DNA of 64,000 bases from Dokdonella_A ginsengisoli (GCF_042652785.1 NZ_JBHSHD010000017.1:62001-126000); one strand, 5' to 3'. Positions 53,729-63,465 are shown, counted from the first letter of the stretch. Notes: generated by a model not told the origin, from the sequence alone. A program made the numbers and translations.

Positions 53729-56700
53729 TCAGTAGAACCCCTTGCGTATGGAAAGACCGAAGAAACGCGGGTCCTGCAGGAACACGTTCGAGGTCAATCC
53801 GCTGTCGTCGCTGTTCAGGAAGGTGCCGGTGATCGCCTCGCCTCCCAGCGCGTTCTTGACGTAGAACTGCACGGTCAGGTCCTCTTCGAGCTTCTGCCAG
53901 GTCAACGACAGATTCACGTTGCCCCAGTCGTGCAGACGATCGATCTTGTCCTGATAGATGCGCGCCCAGCTCTCACCCTGGTAGTACAGGTCCGCTCGAA
54001 GGATCAGGTCGCCATGCGAAGTGAAGAACGTGTACTGCGGGCTGACGCTGACCGTGATGTGCGGAGCATTCGGCAGGCTGTGACCGCCCACGCTCTTGGC
54101 AAAGCCCGCGCCACCGTTCGGCGCGTCGGTGCGCGGGTCATAGAAGACGTTCTCTCCGAGAAGCCCGGCATACGGCCCGCCCGGCTGGAAGCCGGCTCCG
54201 TTGATGGGAAGATTCGCCGTGCAGAAACTGTTGAGCACGTCGACGGCGCTGCCGTTGACTCCGATCAAGCCCTGGGCGGCCGCCTGCAGGATGCGCTCCA
54301 CGTAGGCCCTGGGTGCGATGCAATTCGATGCCAGCTGCATCCACGGACGCACGACCACCCAGTCCGGATTGCCGGCGGTACGGTCCATCACGTCGATCGA
54401 GGACTGCCCTCCGCCGACACGCGAGCCGAGCAGACCGATATTGCCGCTCAACATGAAGGACGGCGTCGGCTTCCACGCTGCCTCCAGCTCGAGACCCCAG
54501 GTCTTGGCGTCGAAGTTCTCGTTGAAGGTTGCGCGATCCTGGATCTGCGAAACCTGGTAGTCCTTGTAGTCGTTGTAGAACAGCGTCGCGTTGAGGGTCA
54601 GCTTGCCGCCGGCCAGCACGTTCTTGGTACCGATCTCCAGGGCATTGACGAACTCGGGCGAAAATTCCGGCCTGCGCTGCTCGAACGTGAGGATGTCCGG
54701 ATTGGCGCCTATTCCCGGGGAATTGGTGCCTCCGGCCTTGTAGCCGCGCGAAACCGACGCGTAGAGCAGCGTGCTGTCGGTGAACGAGGTCTGCGGTGTC
54801 CAGTCCAGCACAACGCGGCCGGTCGGCTCGTTCCACGTCTGGTGGATCTTCGGGTTGGCCGGATATCCGCTGCCGGTATAACCGCCGCCGACGAAATAAC
54901 CCCGGGAAAGATCCGTCCACGTCAGCAATGCCTGGCTCGGTATCGGCGTGGTGATCTTCTTGTCGTTGGTGAAACGCAATCCGGCCGTCAGCTTCACCGT
55001 ATCGGAAAGCTGCCAGTAGGTTTCTCCGAAGATGGCCGCCGATTTCGTTTCGGCCACGTTCCAGCTACGGAAATAGTTGTGTCCCTGGCCGTTTAGACTG
55101 CCGATCGGATTCGGATCGATGTAGAGACAGGGAGCCGGACTGCCGTCGATTTCGGGGCGCGTCGCCGTTCCGATCGGGCAAGGCAAAGGAGCGGTCCCGA
55201 CCCCCTGGTTGTTGAAAAGAACCTGCCCGATGGCAGTGAACATGTTGTTGAATACGTAGTAGCTCTCGTCGATCTTGTAGTGCAGGTAGTTCGCGCCGAC
55301 GCTGAAGTTGAACATTCCGTCGAACGAGGACTGCAGACGGAATTCCTGTGACCATTGCGTGCTGTAGGAATCGACCAGGTCGGCGAGCAACATGCGATCG
55401 GAACAGCCGAGCTGCGGATCGCAGAAGACACCGTTGGGCAGCATGTCGTAGCCGGGTGCGAGCTGGCCTTCCTGGTTGAAGTAGTAGGGCTTGTCGACCG
55501 AAGTATTCGTGAAGACCGGATTCGACTGGAAGCGTCCGTAGTCCTGCGTCGAGAAGTACCGGTCCCGCGTATACAGGGTTTGCGAAATGAACTTGAGCCC
55601 GTCGCCGATTTCGGTGTCGAAATTGAACTGCACGACATCGTTCTTGGCCTTGAAGCGCGGATCGTAGGTCGTTGCGATCTTGCGCAGATCGCTCGACTGC
55701 GTCACTCCGGCGTAAGGATTGACCCAGGGCTGGATCAGAGTGACGTTGCCGGCGTAGTTGCCGTCCGGGTCGGCCCGGAAACCGATCAGTCCGCCGATTC
55801 TCGACGCCGCCAGAACCCAGGGCAGAGAGCCGCCGTTCGGCACACCGAACGCGCCGCGATCGTAGAGTGAACCGTCCACGCAGCCCTGACTCATGAAGTT
55901 GCGGTCGGGCTGCGTCACCGAGGTTCCGATCATCGTTTCCGGACCGGGATCGTTGTGGCACAGCTGCTTGCCGGTGCGCGCACGATCGTCGTTCTCCCGG
56001 AAGTGCTCCCAGACGAGGTTCGCGTTGACGCCTTCCGCGGGCTTCCAGGCCAGCGACAGGCGGCCGGACCAGAGATTGCGGCCGTCGACGTCCTTGTCCG
56101 AGGCCGTGTTTTCCACGTAGCCGGAACGCTTGGTCCAGGCCCCGGCGAACCGGAACGCCAGCGTGTCCGTCAGCGGCACATTGACCATCCCGCTGAATCG
56201 ACGGCTGTCGTAGTTGCCGAGTTCGGTCTTGATCCAGGACTCGAATCCGTCGAAGTTCGGCAGGTTCGGAATCATGTTGACCACGCCGGCGGTGGCGTTG
56301 CGTCCGTACAACGTGCCTTGCGGCCCGCGCAGCACTTCCACGCGATCGACGTCGAAGTACTCCTGCTCGAACAGGCGATTGCGGATCATCGGCGTCGAAT
56401 TGAAGCTGACCGCGACCGCCGGATCCGTCGTCACCGACAGCGCCTGCGTGCCGATGCCGCGGATCTGGAAGTTGTACATCGCGAAATTGGTCTTGCTGAA
56501 GCTGACGTTCGGCGTCGCCGTGACGAGGTCGCCTCCGGTCTCGATCTTGCGATCGTTCAGATCCTCTCCTCCGAAAGCGCTGATCGCGATCGGCACCTTC
56601 TGGATGTTCTCAACCTTCTTCTGCGCAGTGACGGTGATCGTGCCGAGCTGAGTCGAATCGGCGGACTTGCCGCGCCTGGCGCTCGACGCCGACGGGGATG

Positions 56701-56929
56701 TTTCGTCCTGTTGCGCGGCTTGCGGCGCATCAGCGGCCGCTTCGCCGGAGACGACACCGTTCTCGATCGAATTTTCGTTCGCTGCAACGCGGGCAGTGTC
56801 GCCCGCGCCCGGCTGCTCGGCGCGTAAGTCCGCATCGCCCTGGGCGTAGGCGGCAGCGCCCTGCAGCAAAGCCAGCCAGAGGAGATTGCGCCGGCTTCGG
56901 ATCAACGTACGATGTGTCGCTTCGAGCAT
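53729..56929 (-). CDS. Large TonB-dependent receptor
   Basis: The 1066-residue outer-membrane receptor has a signal peptide (NLLWLALLQGAAAYAQ), an unusually long low-complexity N-terminal stretch (residues 30-92), and then a TonB-box-like GTITVTAQKK. The plug carries NFQIRGIGTQALSVTTDPAV and VEVLRGPQGTLYGRNATAGV, followed by a full 22-strand-size barrel with SRGYKAGGTNSPG near residue 720. It ends FGLSIRKGFY. The plug is of the type abundant in sphingomonads and steroid or aromatic degraders rather than a classical siderophore receptor. No Fur-like site is seen upstream. It follows a TetR gene by 72 bases on the same strand and is likely regulated by it. The ligand is unknown. Confidence 0.92.
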   Translation of the reverse strand: MLEATHRTLIRSRRNLLWLALLQGAAAYAQGDADLRAEQPGAGDTARVAANENSIENGVVSGEAAADAPQAAQQDETSPSASSARRGKSADSTQLGTITVTAQKKVENIQKVPIAISAFGGEDLNDRKIETGGDLVTATPNVSFSKTNFAMYNFQIRGIGTQALSVTTDPAVAVSFNSTPMIRNRLFEQEYFDVDRVEVLRGPQGTLYGRNATAGVVNMIPNLPNFDGFESWIKTELGNYDSRRFSGMVNVPLTDTLAFRFAGAWTKRSGYVENTASDKDVDGRNLWSGRLSLAWKPAEGVNANLVWEHFRENDDRARTGKQLCHNDPGPETMIGTSVTQPDRNFMSQGCVDGSLYDRGAFGVPNGGSLPWVLAASRIGGLIGFRADPDGNYAGNVTLIQPWVNPYAGVTQSSDLRKIATTYDPRFKAKNDVVQFNFDTEIGDGLKFISQTLYTRDRYFSTQDYGRFQSNPVFTNTSVDKPYYFNQEGQLAPGYDMLPNGVFCDPQLGCSDRMLLADLVDSYSTQWSQEFRLQSSFDGMFNFSVGANYLHYKIDESYYVFNNMFTAIGQVLFNNQGVGTAPLPCPIGTATRPEIDGSPAPCLYIDPNPIGSLNGQGHNYFRSWNVAETKSAAIFGETYWQLSDTVKLTAGLRFTNDKKITTPIPSQALLTWTDLSRGYFVGGGYTGSGYPANPKIHQTWNEPTGRVVLDWTPQTSFTDSTLLYASVSRGYKAGGTNSPGIGANPDILTFEQRRPEFSPEFVNALEIGTKNVLAGGKLTLNATLFYNDYKDYQVSQIQDRATFNENFDAKTWGLELEAAWKPTPSFMLSGNIGLLGSRVGGGQSSIDVMDRTAGNPDWVVVRPWMQLASNCIAPRAYVERILQAAAQGLIGVNGSAVDVLNSFCTANLPINGAGFQPGGPYAGLLGENVFYDPRTDAPNGGAGFAKSVGGHSLPNAPHITVSVSPQYTFFTSHGDLILRADLYYQGESWARIYQDKIDRLHDWGNVNLSLTWQKLEEDLTVQFYVKNALGGEAITGTFLNSDDSGLTSNVFLQDPRFFGLSIRKGFY

Positions 56930-57001
56930 TTCCGTTCCCCGCTATTGAAGATATGGAGCAACTGACGAACTGAAATCACGCCTCGCCGACGGCCACGAAG
57001 C

Positions 57002-57796
57002 TCACACACCCATGACCTCCGCGGTCCGCGGCGACGACCCCGCGCCCGACTTGGCCTCATCGTCGGAGTGAGTGCACCGCTGGCTTTCCACTTCCTGTTC
57101 GACGACCACCGCCAGCCCCATCACGCGCCCGACCGCCTCGTCGTGCGCAGCCTGATCGAACGGCGTCGTCAGCATCGGCGCGATGAACGCGACCAGGCGC
57201 GACAGCAGCCGCGTGTCGTCGACCGGTCCGCCGACGCACATCGCCGCGATCAGTTCGTCGAGGTTTTCGCTGGCGAGCACGCCGGACAGCGCCTTCAGGC
57301 TGAACTGCAGGCGCACGCCCAGTTCGTGCCGCGGCACGTGCGGCAGCGCGCGCTCGAACGCGGCGAAGAAATCTTCGAAGACGGAGCGATAGTGCTCGTG
57401 CAGGAAGTCGCGGATGAACGGCGACGGATCGCTGTAGACGCGTCCGAGCAGGCGCATCGAGGCCGGCCCGCCCGCGCGCGCCAGGCGCAGCGCGGGCACG
57501 AACAGCACGCCGAGCACGGTGTTCAGATCCGGGGGCTGGTCGCCGCCGGCCTGCTCGCAGGCCGCGAGCAGGCGCTCGCGCTCGCGGCTCAGGCGGTCCA
57601 GCCGCTGCGACAGCAGCTCGCGCACCAGCGCTTCCTTGCTGCCGAAGTGATAGTTCACCGCCGCGATGTTGGCGCCGGCCAGCATGGTGATCTGGCGCAG
57701 CGACATCACCTCGTAGCCGTGTTCGACGAACAGCGCCTCCGCCGCCTCGAGGAGGCGGGCCTTGGTCCCGTTCGAGCTGACGGGCTTGCCGATCAT
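57002..57796 (-). CDS. TetR-family regulator, PsrA-like (paralogue 2)
   Basis: The 264-residue protein has the TetR DNA-binding segment SLRQITMLAGANIAAVNYHF then GSKEALVRELL, and the same ligand-domain strings as the gene at 48918-49724 (TVLGVLFVPALRLARAGGPA, RLLGRVYSDPSPFIRDFLHE, ALPHVPRHELGVRLQFSLKA). The two regulators are clearly paralogues, differing mainly in their C-terminal tails. It is first in the minus-strand series leading to the large TonB-dependent receptor and lies opposite the POT transporter gene. Its effector may be a fatty-acid-like ligand by analogy with PsrA, which is inference. Confidence 0.9.
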   Translation of the reverse strand: MIGKPVSSNGTKARLLEAAEALFVEHGYEVMSLRQITMLAGANIAAVNYHFGSKEALVRELLSQRLDRLSRERERLLAACEQAGGDQPPDLNTVLGVLFVPALRLARAGGPASMRLLGRVYSDPSPFIRDFLHEHYRSVFEDFFAAFERALPHVPRHELGVRLQFSLKALSGVLASENLDELIAAMCVGGPVDDTRLLSRLVAFIAPMLTTPFDQAAHDEAVGRVMGLAVVVEQEVESQRCTHSDDEAKSGAGSSPRTAEVMGV

Positions 57797-58184
57797 CGAC
57801 GAAGGCCCCCCTGGGCGCAGCGTGCGGATTCGGGAGCCGACCGGATCACCCGGCCGACCAGACGTTCACTTCAAGGGATCGATTGATTGGTGCACTTCAA
57901 ACGGACGATTGGCAATTGTAGGGAGGGCGCCGGATGCAGCAAGCTGCAGCGCAAGATCGGCTGTGGAGCGCCGATGGGGAGGCTTCGGATCGCACGGAAA
58001 GCGCACGGGAATGCGCTGGCGGCGTCCCGGGACGGGTCGCACACGTGGCGTGCGCGCACCCTCCTCTGGCGGGTTTTTGTTGCGGCGCAGCCTGGCGGAC
58101 GAAGCGATCGGAGGGGAAACGCGGTTCCACGCTGCCTCGCCGGAGGCCCCGCTATACTCCGGCGATTGTCTGCCGGAAGCCGGA
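57797..58184. promoter_or_regulatory. Divergent control region between TetR and POT genes
   Basis: This 388-base gap separates the divergent TetR and peptide-transporter genes. CACTTCAA occurs twice as a direct repeat, 26 bases apart (57867-57874 and 57893-57900), close to the TetR start and placed where an operator could lie. Near the transporter, TATACT at 58153-58158 is a good -10 about 30 bases before the ATG. No gene is recognisable in the gap, although frames are open throughout. Confidence 0.4.
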
Positions 58185-59771
58185 ATGTCCGCCGCCGTAG
58201 AGGTCGCCACCCGCCGGGACGAGTTCCTCGGCCATCCGAAAGGACTCTACGTCTGCTTCTTCACCGAAATGTGGGAGCGCTTCTCGTTCTACGGAATGAA
58301 AGCGCTGCTGCTGCTCTACCTGACCAAGTACCACCTGTTCACCGACGAGCACGGTTACAACCTCATCGGCGCCTACGGCGGCCTGGTCTACGCAATGCCG
58401 GTGATCGGCGGCCTGATCGCCGACCGCTGGCTCGGCATGCGCAAGGCGGTGGTGTTCGGCGGCCTGCTGCTCGTGCTCGGGCACCTGGGCATGGCGACCG
58501 AAGGCCATCCGGCGACGAGCGCGGGCGGCGTCGTAACGCGCGACGCGGGCGCGCTGCAGGTCTTCTACTTCTCGCTCGCCCTGATCATCCTCGGCGTCGG
58601 TTTCCTGAAGCCGAACATCTCGACCATCGTCGGCAAGCTCTATGCCGAGAACGATCCGCGCCGCGACTCGGGCTTCAGCCTGTTCTACGCCGGCATCAAC
58701 ATCGGCGCGACGGTGTCCGGCGTGCTGTGCGGCTGGCTCGGCGAAACCTACGGCTGGGGCTGGGGCTTCGGCGCCGCCGGCATCGGCATGCTCGCCGGCC
58801 TTGCGAACTTCCTCTACGGCCAGAAGCACCTGCACGGACACGCCGAGCCGCCCGACCCCGCCGCGCTGCGCCGGCGCGTGTTCGGCATTCTCACGCGCGA
58901 ACAGCTGATCTATCTCGTCTCCCTCGCCGGCCTGGTCGTCATCTGGAGCCTGATCCAGGCGCATTCGCTGTTCCTCGCCATCGTGCCGGGCTGGTTCGAG
59001 CCGAGCCCGGTGCTGCTGGCGATGCATCTGGTCACCGCCTGCCTGCTCGGCGGCATCCTCTGGTTCATGTTCGCGCGCTGCACGAAGGTGCAGCGCGAAC
59101 AGATGGCGGCCGTGCTCGTCTTCATCGTGCTGTGCCTGATCTTCTTCACGCTGTACGAGCAGACCTACGGCTCGTGGGTGCTGTTCTCCGACCGCGTAAT
59201 GAACCACCGCGCGCTCGGCGTGGAATGGAACGCGAGCGAGCTGACCTCGCTCGGCGCGGTGTTCATCCTCGTGCTGGCGCCGATCTTCGCCTGGCTGTGG
59301 CCGCGGCTGGAGACGCGCGGCTGGAATCCGAGCAAGCCGGCGAAGTCGGCCTACGGCCTGATCCTTGCCGGCGTCTCGTTCCTGGTGCTGGTGTGGAGCG
59401 CGCGTCACCCCGAAGCGAACGGACTGACCAACATCTGGTGGTTCGTGCTCGCCTATTTCGTGCTCGAGATCGGCGAGATGCTGCTCTCGCCGATCGGCCT
59501 GTCCGCCGTCACCGAGCTGTCGGTGCCGAGCGTGGTCGGCCTGATGATGGGCGGCTGGTTTCTCGGCACCTCGTATTCGGAAGTGCTGGCCGCGCAGCTC
59601 GGCAAGCTGTCGGCGATCGAGATCCCCGAGGGCGCGGTGCTGAACGTCGCCGACGCGCTGGCCAAGTACGACGAGCTGTTCGTGTTCTCGGCGCAGATCG
59701 GCATCGCCTGCGGCCTCGTCACGTTGGCGCTGACCCCGCTGATCCGGCGCTGGATGCACGGCGTGAAATAG
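58185..59771 (+). CDS. POT-family proton-dependent peptide transporter
   Basis: The 528-residue inner-membrane protein belongs to the POT/PTR2 family, importing di- and tripeptides with protons. It shows the family opening EMWERFSFYGMKALLLLYLT (the ExxERFxYY region), PTR2 signature FYAGINIGATVSGVL, and the helix-10 region near IGEMLLSPIGLSAVTEL. About 14 helices are predicted, which is usual for bacterial members. The start at 58185 precedes the conserved segment; the longer frame is not supported. A -10-like TATACT lies upstream. It converges with a secreted S9 peptidase, so extracytoplasmic digestion plus peptide uptake are neighbours. Confidence 0.94.
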   Translation: MSAAVEVATRRDEFLGHPKGLYVCFFTEMWERFSFYGMKALLLLYLTKYHLFTDEHGYNLIGAYGGLVYAMPVIGGLIADRWLGMRKAVVFGGLLLVLGHLGMATEGHPATSAGGVVTRDAGALQVFYFSLALIILGVGFLKPNISTIVGKLYAENDPRRDSGFSLFYAGINIGATVSGVLCGWLGETYGWGWGFGAAGIGMLAGLANFLYGQKHLHGHAEPPDPAALRRRVFGILTREQLIYLVSLAGLVVIWSLIQAHSLFLAIVPGWFEPSPVLLAMHLVTACLLGGILWFMFARCTKVQREQMAAVLVFIVLCLIFFTLYEQTYGSWVLFSDRVMNHRALGVEWNASELTSLGAVFILVLAPIFAWLWPRLETRGWNPSKPAKSAYGLILAGVSFLVLVWSARHPEANGLTNIWWFVLAYFVLEIGEMLLSPIGLSAVTELSVPSVVGLMMGGWFLGTSYSEVLAAQLGKLSAIEIPEGAVLNVADALAKYDELFVFSAQIGIACGLVTLALTPLIRRWMHGVK

Positions 59772-59796
59772 CCGAAATCGCCACCGATCCCCGTAT

Positions 59797-59945
59797 CGTC
59801 ATCCCGGCGAAAGCCGGGGTCCCATGGCATCGCTGCCTGTCGACGGCCTGGACCAACGGGTTCCGGCCCGACCCGCCCTTCGGCGAGTCGAGCGCGAATC
59901 CGAATCGGTTTCCCCCGGATGCCCGCTTGCGCGGGCATGACGGCG
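59797..59945. repeat. REP/dRS3-like units, both types
   Basis: A unit with CATCCCGGCGAAAGCCGGGG (59797-59824) and an inverted unit GATGCCCGCTTGCGCGGGCA plus TGACG (59917-59945) flank about 90 bases of unremarkable sequence. The pair occupies the 195-base space between the converging POT and S9 peptidase genes, the same position type as the element at 6972. Confidence 0.7.
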
Positions 59946-59966
59946 CAGGAGTCGATCCGCCCTCGT

Positions 59967-61970
59967 CTAGTTCGCCGGCGCGGCGGCCGCCTTGCCGAGG
60001 CTGCGATCGAAGAAGGCGAGCATCTTGGTGTACAGCTCGACGTTGTTGTCGGTGCGGTAGAAGCCGTGCCCTTCCTTGTCCTTGAGCAGCCATTCGTACG
60101 GGTACTTGCGTTTGTCGAGTTCGCTGCGCAATGCGTCGGCCTGGGCGATCGGCACGCGTTCGTCGCGGCCGCCGGCGACCAGCATCAGCGCCGCCTCGAT
60201 GCGGTCGACGTTGCCGGCCGGCGAACGGTTGCGCATGTCGGCCGCGTCGTTGCCGAGCACCTTCTGCAGGTAGCGCCGGCCGAACAGGCTGCGCGGAATG
60301 TCGCCGTCGCGGTACATCAAGCCGAGGTCGTAGACGCCGACGTAGCCGATCGCGCAACGGTACAGCTTGGGTTCGCGCACCACGCCCTCCAGCGCGGCGT
60401 AGCCGCCGTAGCTCGCGCCGTAGATGCACAGCCGCTTCGGATCGGCGTAGCCCTGCTGCACGGCCCAGCGCGTCGCGTCGGTCAGATCGTCCTGCATGCG
60501 CAGGCCCCACTGCCGGTAGCCGGCGCGTTCGAAGTCCGCGCCGTAGCCGCCGGAACCGCGGAAATTCAGCTGCAGCACGGCGTAGCCGCGGCTGGCCAGC
60601 AGCTGCACCTCGGGATTGAAGCCCCACACGTCGCGCGGCCCGTGCGGACCGCCGTGCGGGTTCACGATCAGCGGCAGGTTCTTGCCGTCGCTGCCGCGCG
60701 GCAAGGTCAGGTAGCCGTTGAGCTCGAGACCGTCGCCGGCCTTCAGGCGCACCGGCTGCATCGCCGCCATCTGCTCCGGATCGATCCACTTGCGCGCGCT
60801 GCCGATGTACTCGGCGTTCTTCTTGACGGTGTCGAACAGGTAGAAGTCGCCCGGATTACGATCGCTGAAGACGTGCACGACACCGGACTTGCCGTCGTCG
60901 GCGAAGCTGCCGAACAGCGCGGCCTGGCCCGGGAACGCCTTCTGCGTCGCCAGCGCGAGGCGCGCGTGCGGCGAATTCGCATCGAACACGTGGAAGGCGG
61001 TCTTGCCGTCGCGCGTGACCACGCCGTAGGCGTCCTGCTCGTCGGGCGTCAGCAGCAGCCTGCCGGGGTTGGCGCCGCCTTCGTACAGCAGCTCCTTCGC
61101 TCCGCTGTCCAGGTCGACGCGGTACAGCGCGTCGGGCTTGTCCGGCCGCGACACGGTCACGTACAGGTGCCGGTTGTCGCGCGCGAACATGCGCGGCGTC
61201 ATGTCGGTCTTGCTGGTCTTGGGGTCGTTGAAGACGCGCCACTCGCCGCCGTCCTCGCCGCGCACGTAGAGGACCAGATTCAGGTTCTCGTCCGGCGCGG
61301 TCGCGACGCGGACCCGTCCGCGGTGATCGGCAACAAATTCCGAGCGCGCCTTCGGGCCGACGCCGACGCGGCGCGTATTGCCGGTGTAGACGTCGAGCAT
61401 CTCCACGCTCGGCGGCGCGCCTTCGCTGTTCTGCCAGTCGAAGGTCTGCACCAGGATGTTCTTGTCGTCGCCCGGAATGCGGTCGATGAAGAACGCGCTG
61501 GCGTAGCGCTTCTCGCCGCCGCGCTTGATGCGCGAGCCGACCTCTTCCGAGCCGCGATAGCCGAACAGCTGCATCGAGCCGCTGCCGTCGGCGTTGATCG
61601 CGTACAGCTCGCCGTTCGGCCGCGGCTCGTCGATGCCGCCGAGCTGCTCGGCCACCGATGCCACCAGGCGTGTTTCGTTGACCCACCAGAACCGGTCGAC
61701 GACGTTGTTCGCCCCCGCGCGGATGCTCGCGGTGCGCTGGTTCTTGACGCGATCGATGACGAACAGCACCGTCGTGTCCTCGAACGGCACCTTCACGGCG
61801 AGGTACTGCCCGCCGGGCGAAATCGCCATTTCCTCGATGTCGGGTTTCCTGACGAAATCCTCGATCGGGATCTGCGCCGGCGACGCGGCCGACCCCGGAA
61901 CTTCCGCCTTCTCGGCGGCCCCTGCAAAAGCCGGCGCGACCGCCAGCATCACGGCAAACATCCGTTTCAT
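59967..61970 (-). CDS. Secreted S9 prolyl oligopeptidase family peptidase
   Basis: The 667-residue protein has a signal peptide (MFAVMLAVAPAFAGAA), a beta-propeller with IEEMAISPGGQYLAVKVPFE and later blades, and a C-terminal alpha/beta hydrolase with S520 (GASYGG), D603 (AGGRDERVP) and H635 (EGHGFY). It matches the acylaminoacyl-peptidase-like S9 proteins and should cut short peptides in the periplasm or outside. GGGGAGGAAG lies close before the ATG. The frame is open upstream to 62081, overlapping manC, but the signal peptide fixes 61970. Its partner in location is the POT transporter that converges on it. It is clearly distinct from the S9 peptidase at 42551. Confidence 0.93.
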   Translation of the reverse strand: MKRMFAVMLAVAPAFAGAAEKAEVPGSAASPAQIPIEDFVRKPDIEEMAISPGGQYLAVKVPFEDTTVLFVIDRVKNQRTASIRAGANNVVDRFWWVNETRLVASVAEQLGGIDEPRPNGELYAINADGSGSMQLFGYRGSEEVGSRIKRGGEKRYASAFFIDRIPGDDKNILVQTFDWQNSEGAPPSVEMLDVYTGNTRRVGVGPKARSEFVADHRGRVRVATAPDENLNLVLYVRGEDGGEWRVFNDPKTSKTDMTPRMFARDNRHLYVTVSRPDKPDALYRVDLDSGAKELLYEGGANPGRLLLTPDEQDAYGVVTRDGKTAFHVFDANSPHARLALATQKAFPGQAALFGSFADDGKSGVVHVFSDRNPGDFYLFDTVKKNAEYIGSARKWIDPEQMAAMQPVRLKAGDGLELNGYLTLPRGSDGKNLPLIVNPHGGPHGPRDVWGFNPEVQLLASRGYAVLQLNFRGSGGYGADFERAGYRQWGLRMQDDLTDATRWAVQQGYADPKRLCIYGASYGGYAALEGVVREPKLYRCAIGYVGVYDLGLMYRDGDIPRSLFGRRYLQKVLGNDAADMRNRSPAGNVDRIEAALMLVAGGRDERVPIAQADALRSELDKRKYPYEWLLKDKEGHGFYRTDNNVELYTKMLAFFDRSLGKAAAAPAN

Positions 61971-62031
61971 CGCTTCCTCCCCTCGTTGGCCGCTGTCCAT
62001 GCGCACGGCGCCGCTCCGGGCGCCGCGTGCT

Positions 62032-63465
62032 TCAGGTGGTTTTCGCGCGCCCGTAGCGGTCTTCCAGGCGCACGATGTCATCTTCCCCGAAATAGTCGCC
62101 GCACTGCACCTCGATCAGATGGATGTCCGTGCCGGTCGGGTTCTCCAGCCGGTGCACGGTGTTCATCGGGATGTAGGTCGACTCGTTGCGGTTGAGCAGG
62201 AACTCCCGCTCGCCCACGCGTACCTTGGCCGTGCCCTCGACCACGGTCCAGTGCTCGCTGCGGCGATGGTGCAGCTGCAGCGACAGGACGTGGCCCGGCT
62301 TCACCGTCAGGCGCTTGACCTTGCAGTCGTCGGCGTCCTCGAGCACGGTGTAGCTGCCCCATGGCCGGTGCACGGTCTGGTGCACGCTGGCCGCGGAATG
62401 GTTCACCGCGCGCAGGCGCTCGACCACCAGCTTGACCTGCTGCGCGCGCTCGCGATGCGAGACGAGCACCGCGTCGCCGGTGTCGACGATGACCAGATCC
62501 TTGACGCCGACCGCGGCGACCATGCGCGCGTCGGACTGGATGAAGCAGTTCTCGCTCTCGACCACGATCGCCTGCCCGCGCACGCGGTTGCCGTCGCTGT
62601 CGGCCTCGTCGAGGTCGCTGATCGCCTTCCACGAACCGATGTCGCTCCAGTCGAACGCCGCCGGCACGACGGCCACCTTCGGCGCGCGTTCCATGATCGC
62701 GTAGTCGATGGAGATGTCCGGCTGCGCCAGGAACGCCTCGCGCGCGTACTCGACCGGGCTCTCGTGGCTGGTCGCGTGCGCGTGGCAGGCCTGCGCCGCC
62801 GCCAGCACGTCCGGGCAGACCTGCGCGGCGACCTCCAGCAGCGCGTCGGCGCGGAAGCAGAACATGCCGGAATTCCACACGTAGTCGCCCGAGGCGACGT
62901 AGCTCTCGGCCACCTCGCGGCTCGGCTTCTCGACGAAGGCGCCGACCTGGCGCCCTTCGCGGCCGTCGATCGCCGCGCCCATGCGCACGTAGCCGAAGCC
63001 GGTCTCCGGATGCGTCGGGCGGATGCCGAAGGTGACCAGCCAGCCGTCCTGCGCCAGCGCAGTGGCGCGGCGGGCGTCGGCGGCGAATGCGTCGATGTCG
63101 CGGATCAGATGATCCGCCGGCAGGATCAGCAGCACCGCGTCGGCGCCGACGTGCTCGCGCGCGTGCAGCGCCGCCAGCACTACCGCCGGCGCGGTGTTGC
63201 GGCCGGCCGGTTCGAGCAGAAACGGCAGGCGATCGAGATCGGCGCCCGGATGCTGCGCGTACTCGTCGCGCGTCAGGAAGTAGTAGTCGCGGCCGGTCAC
63301 GGTCAGCACCGTGCCGCCGTCGGCGAGCCGCAGGGCGCGGTCCAGCGTCTTGCGCAGCAGCGACTCGCCGTCGCCCATGCGCATGAACGGCTTCGGATAC
63401 GCGCTGCGCGACACCGGCCACAAACGGGTGCCGGCGCCGCCGGAAAGGATTACGGGTACCAACAT
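62032..63465 (-). CDS. manC: Mannose-1-phosphate guanylyltransferase/mannose-6-phosphate isomerase
   Basis: The 477-residue bifunctional enzyme (XanB/AlgA type) makes GDP-mannose and interconverts fructose- and mannose-6-phosphate. The N-terminal nucleotidyltransferase has LSGGAGTRLWPVSRSAYPKP and FVEKPSREVAESYV. The C-terminal type II phosphomannose isomerase cupin has VHRPWGSYTVLE, VLSLQLHHRRSEHWTVVEGT and IPMNTVHRLENP. GDP-mannose feeds exopolysaccharide and lipopolysaccharide. The start MLVPVILSGG is fixed by the P-loop-like motif; upstream frame is a repeat. The gene follows rmlD on the minus strand across a REP-like repeat, the order also seen in Xanthomonas (rmlD-xanB). Confidence 0.95.
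   Translation of the reverse strand: MLVPVILSGGAGTRLWPVSRSAYPKPFMRMGDGESLLRKTLDRALRLADGGTVLTVTGRDYYFLTRDEYAQHPGADLDRLPFLLEPAGRNTAPAVVLAALHAREHVGADAVLLILPADHLIRDIDAFAADARRATALAQDGWLVTFGIRPTHPETGFGYVRMGAAIDGREGRQVGAFVEKPSREVAESYVASGDYVWNSGMFCFRADALLEVAAQVCPDVLAAAQACHAHATSHESPVEYAREAFLAQPDISIDYAIMERAPKVAVVPAAFDWSDIGSWKAISDLDEADSDGNRVRGQAIVVESENCFIQSDARMVAAVGVKDLVIVDTGDAVLVSHRERAQQVKLVVERLRAVNHSAASVHQTVHRPWGSYTVLEDADDCKVKRLTVKPGHVLSLQLHHRRSEHWTVVEGTAKVRVGEREFLLNRNESTYIPMNTVHRLENPTGTDIHLIEVQCGDYFGEDDIVRLEDRYGRAKTT

Noticed and set aside
57867..57900. Direct CACTTCAA repeats as a PsrA operator
   Set aside because: They do not match the GAAAC-N4-GTTTC type palindrome known for PsrA; kept only as part of the control region.
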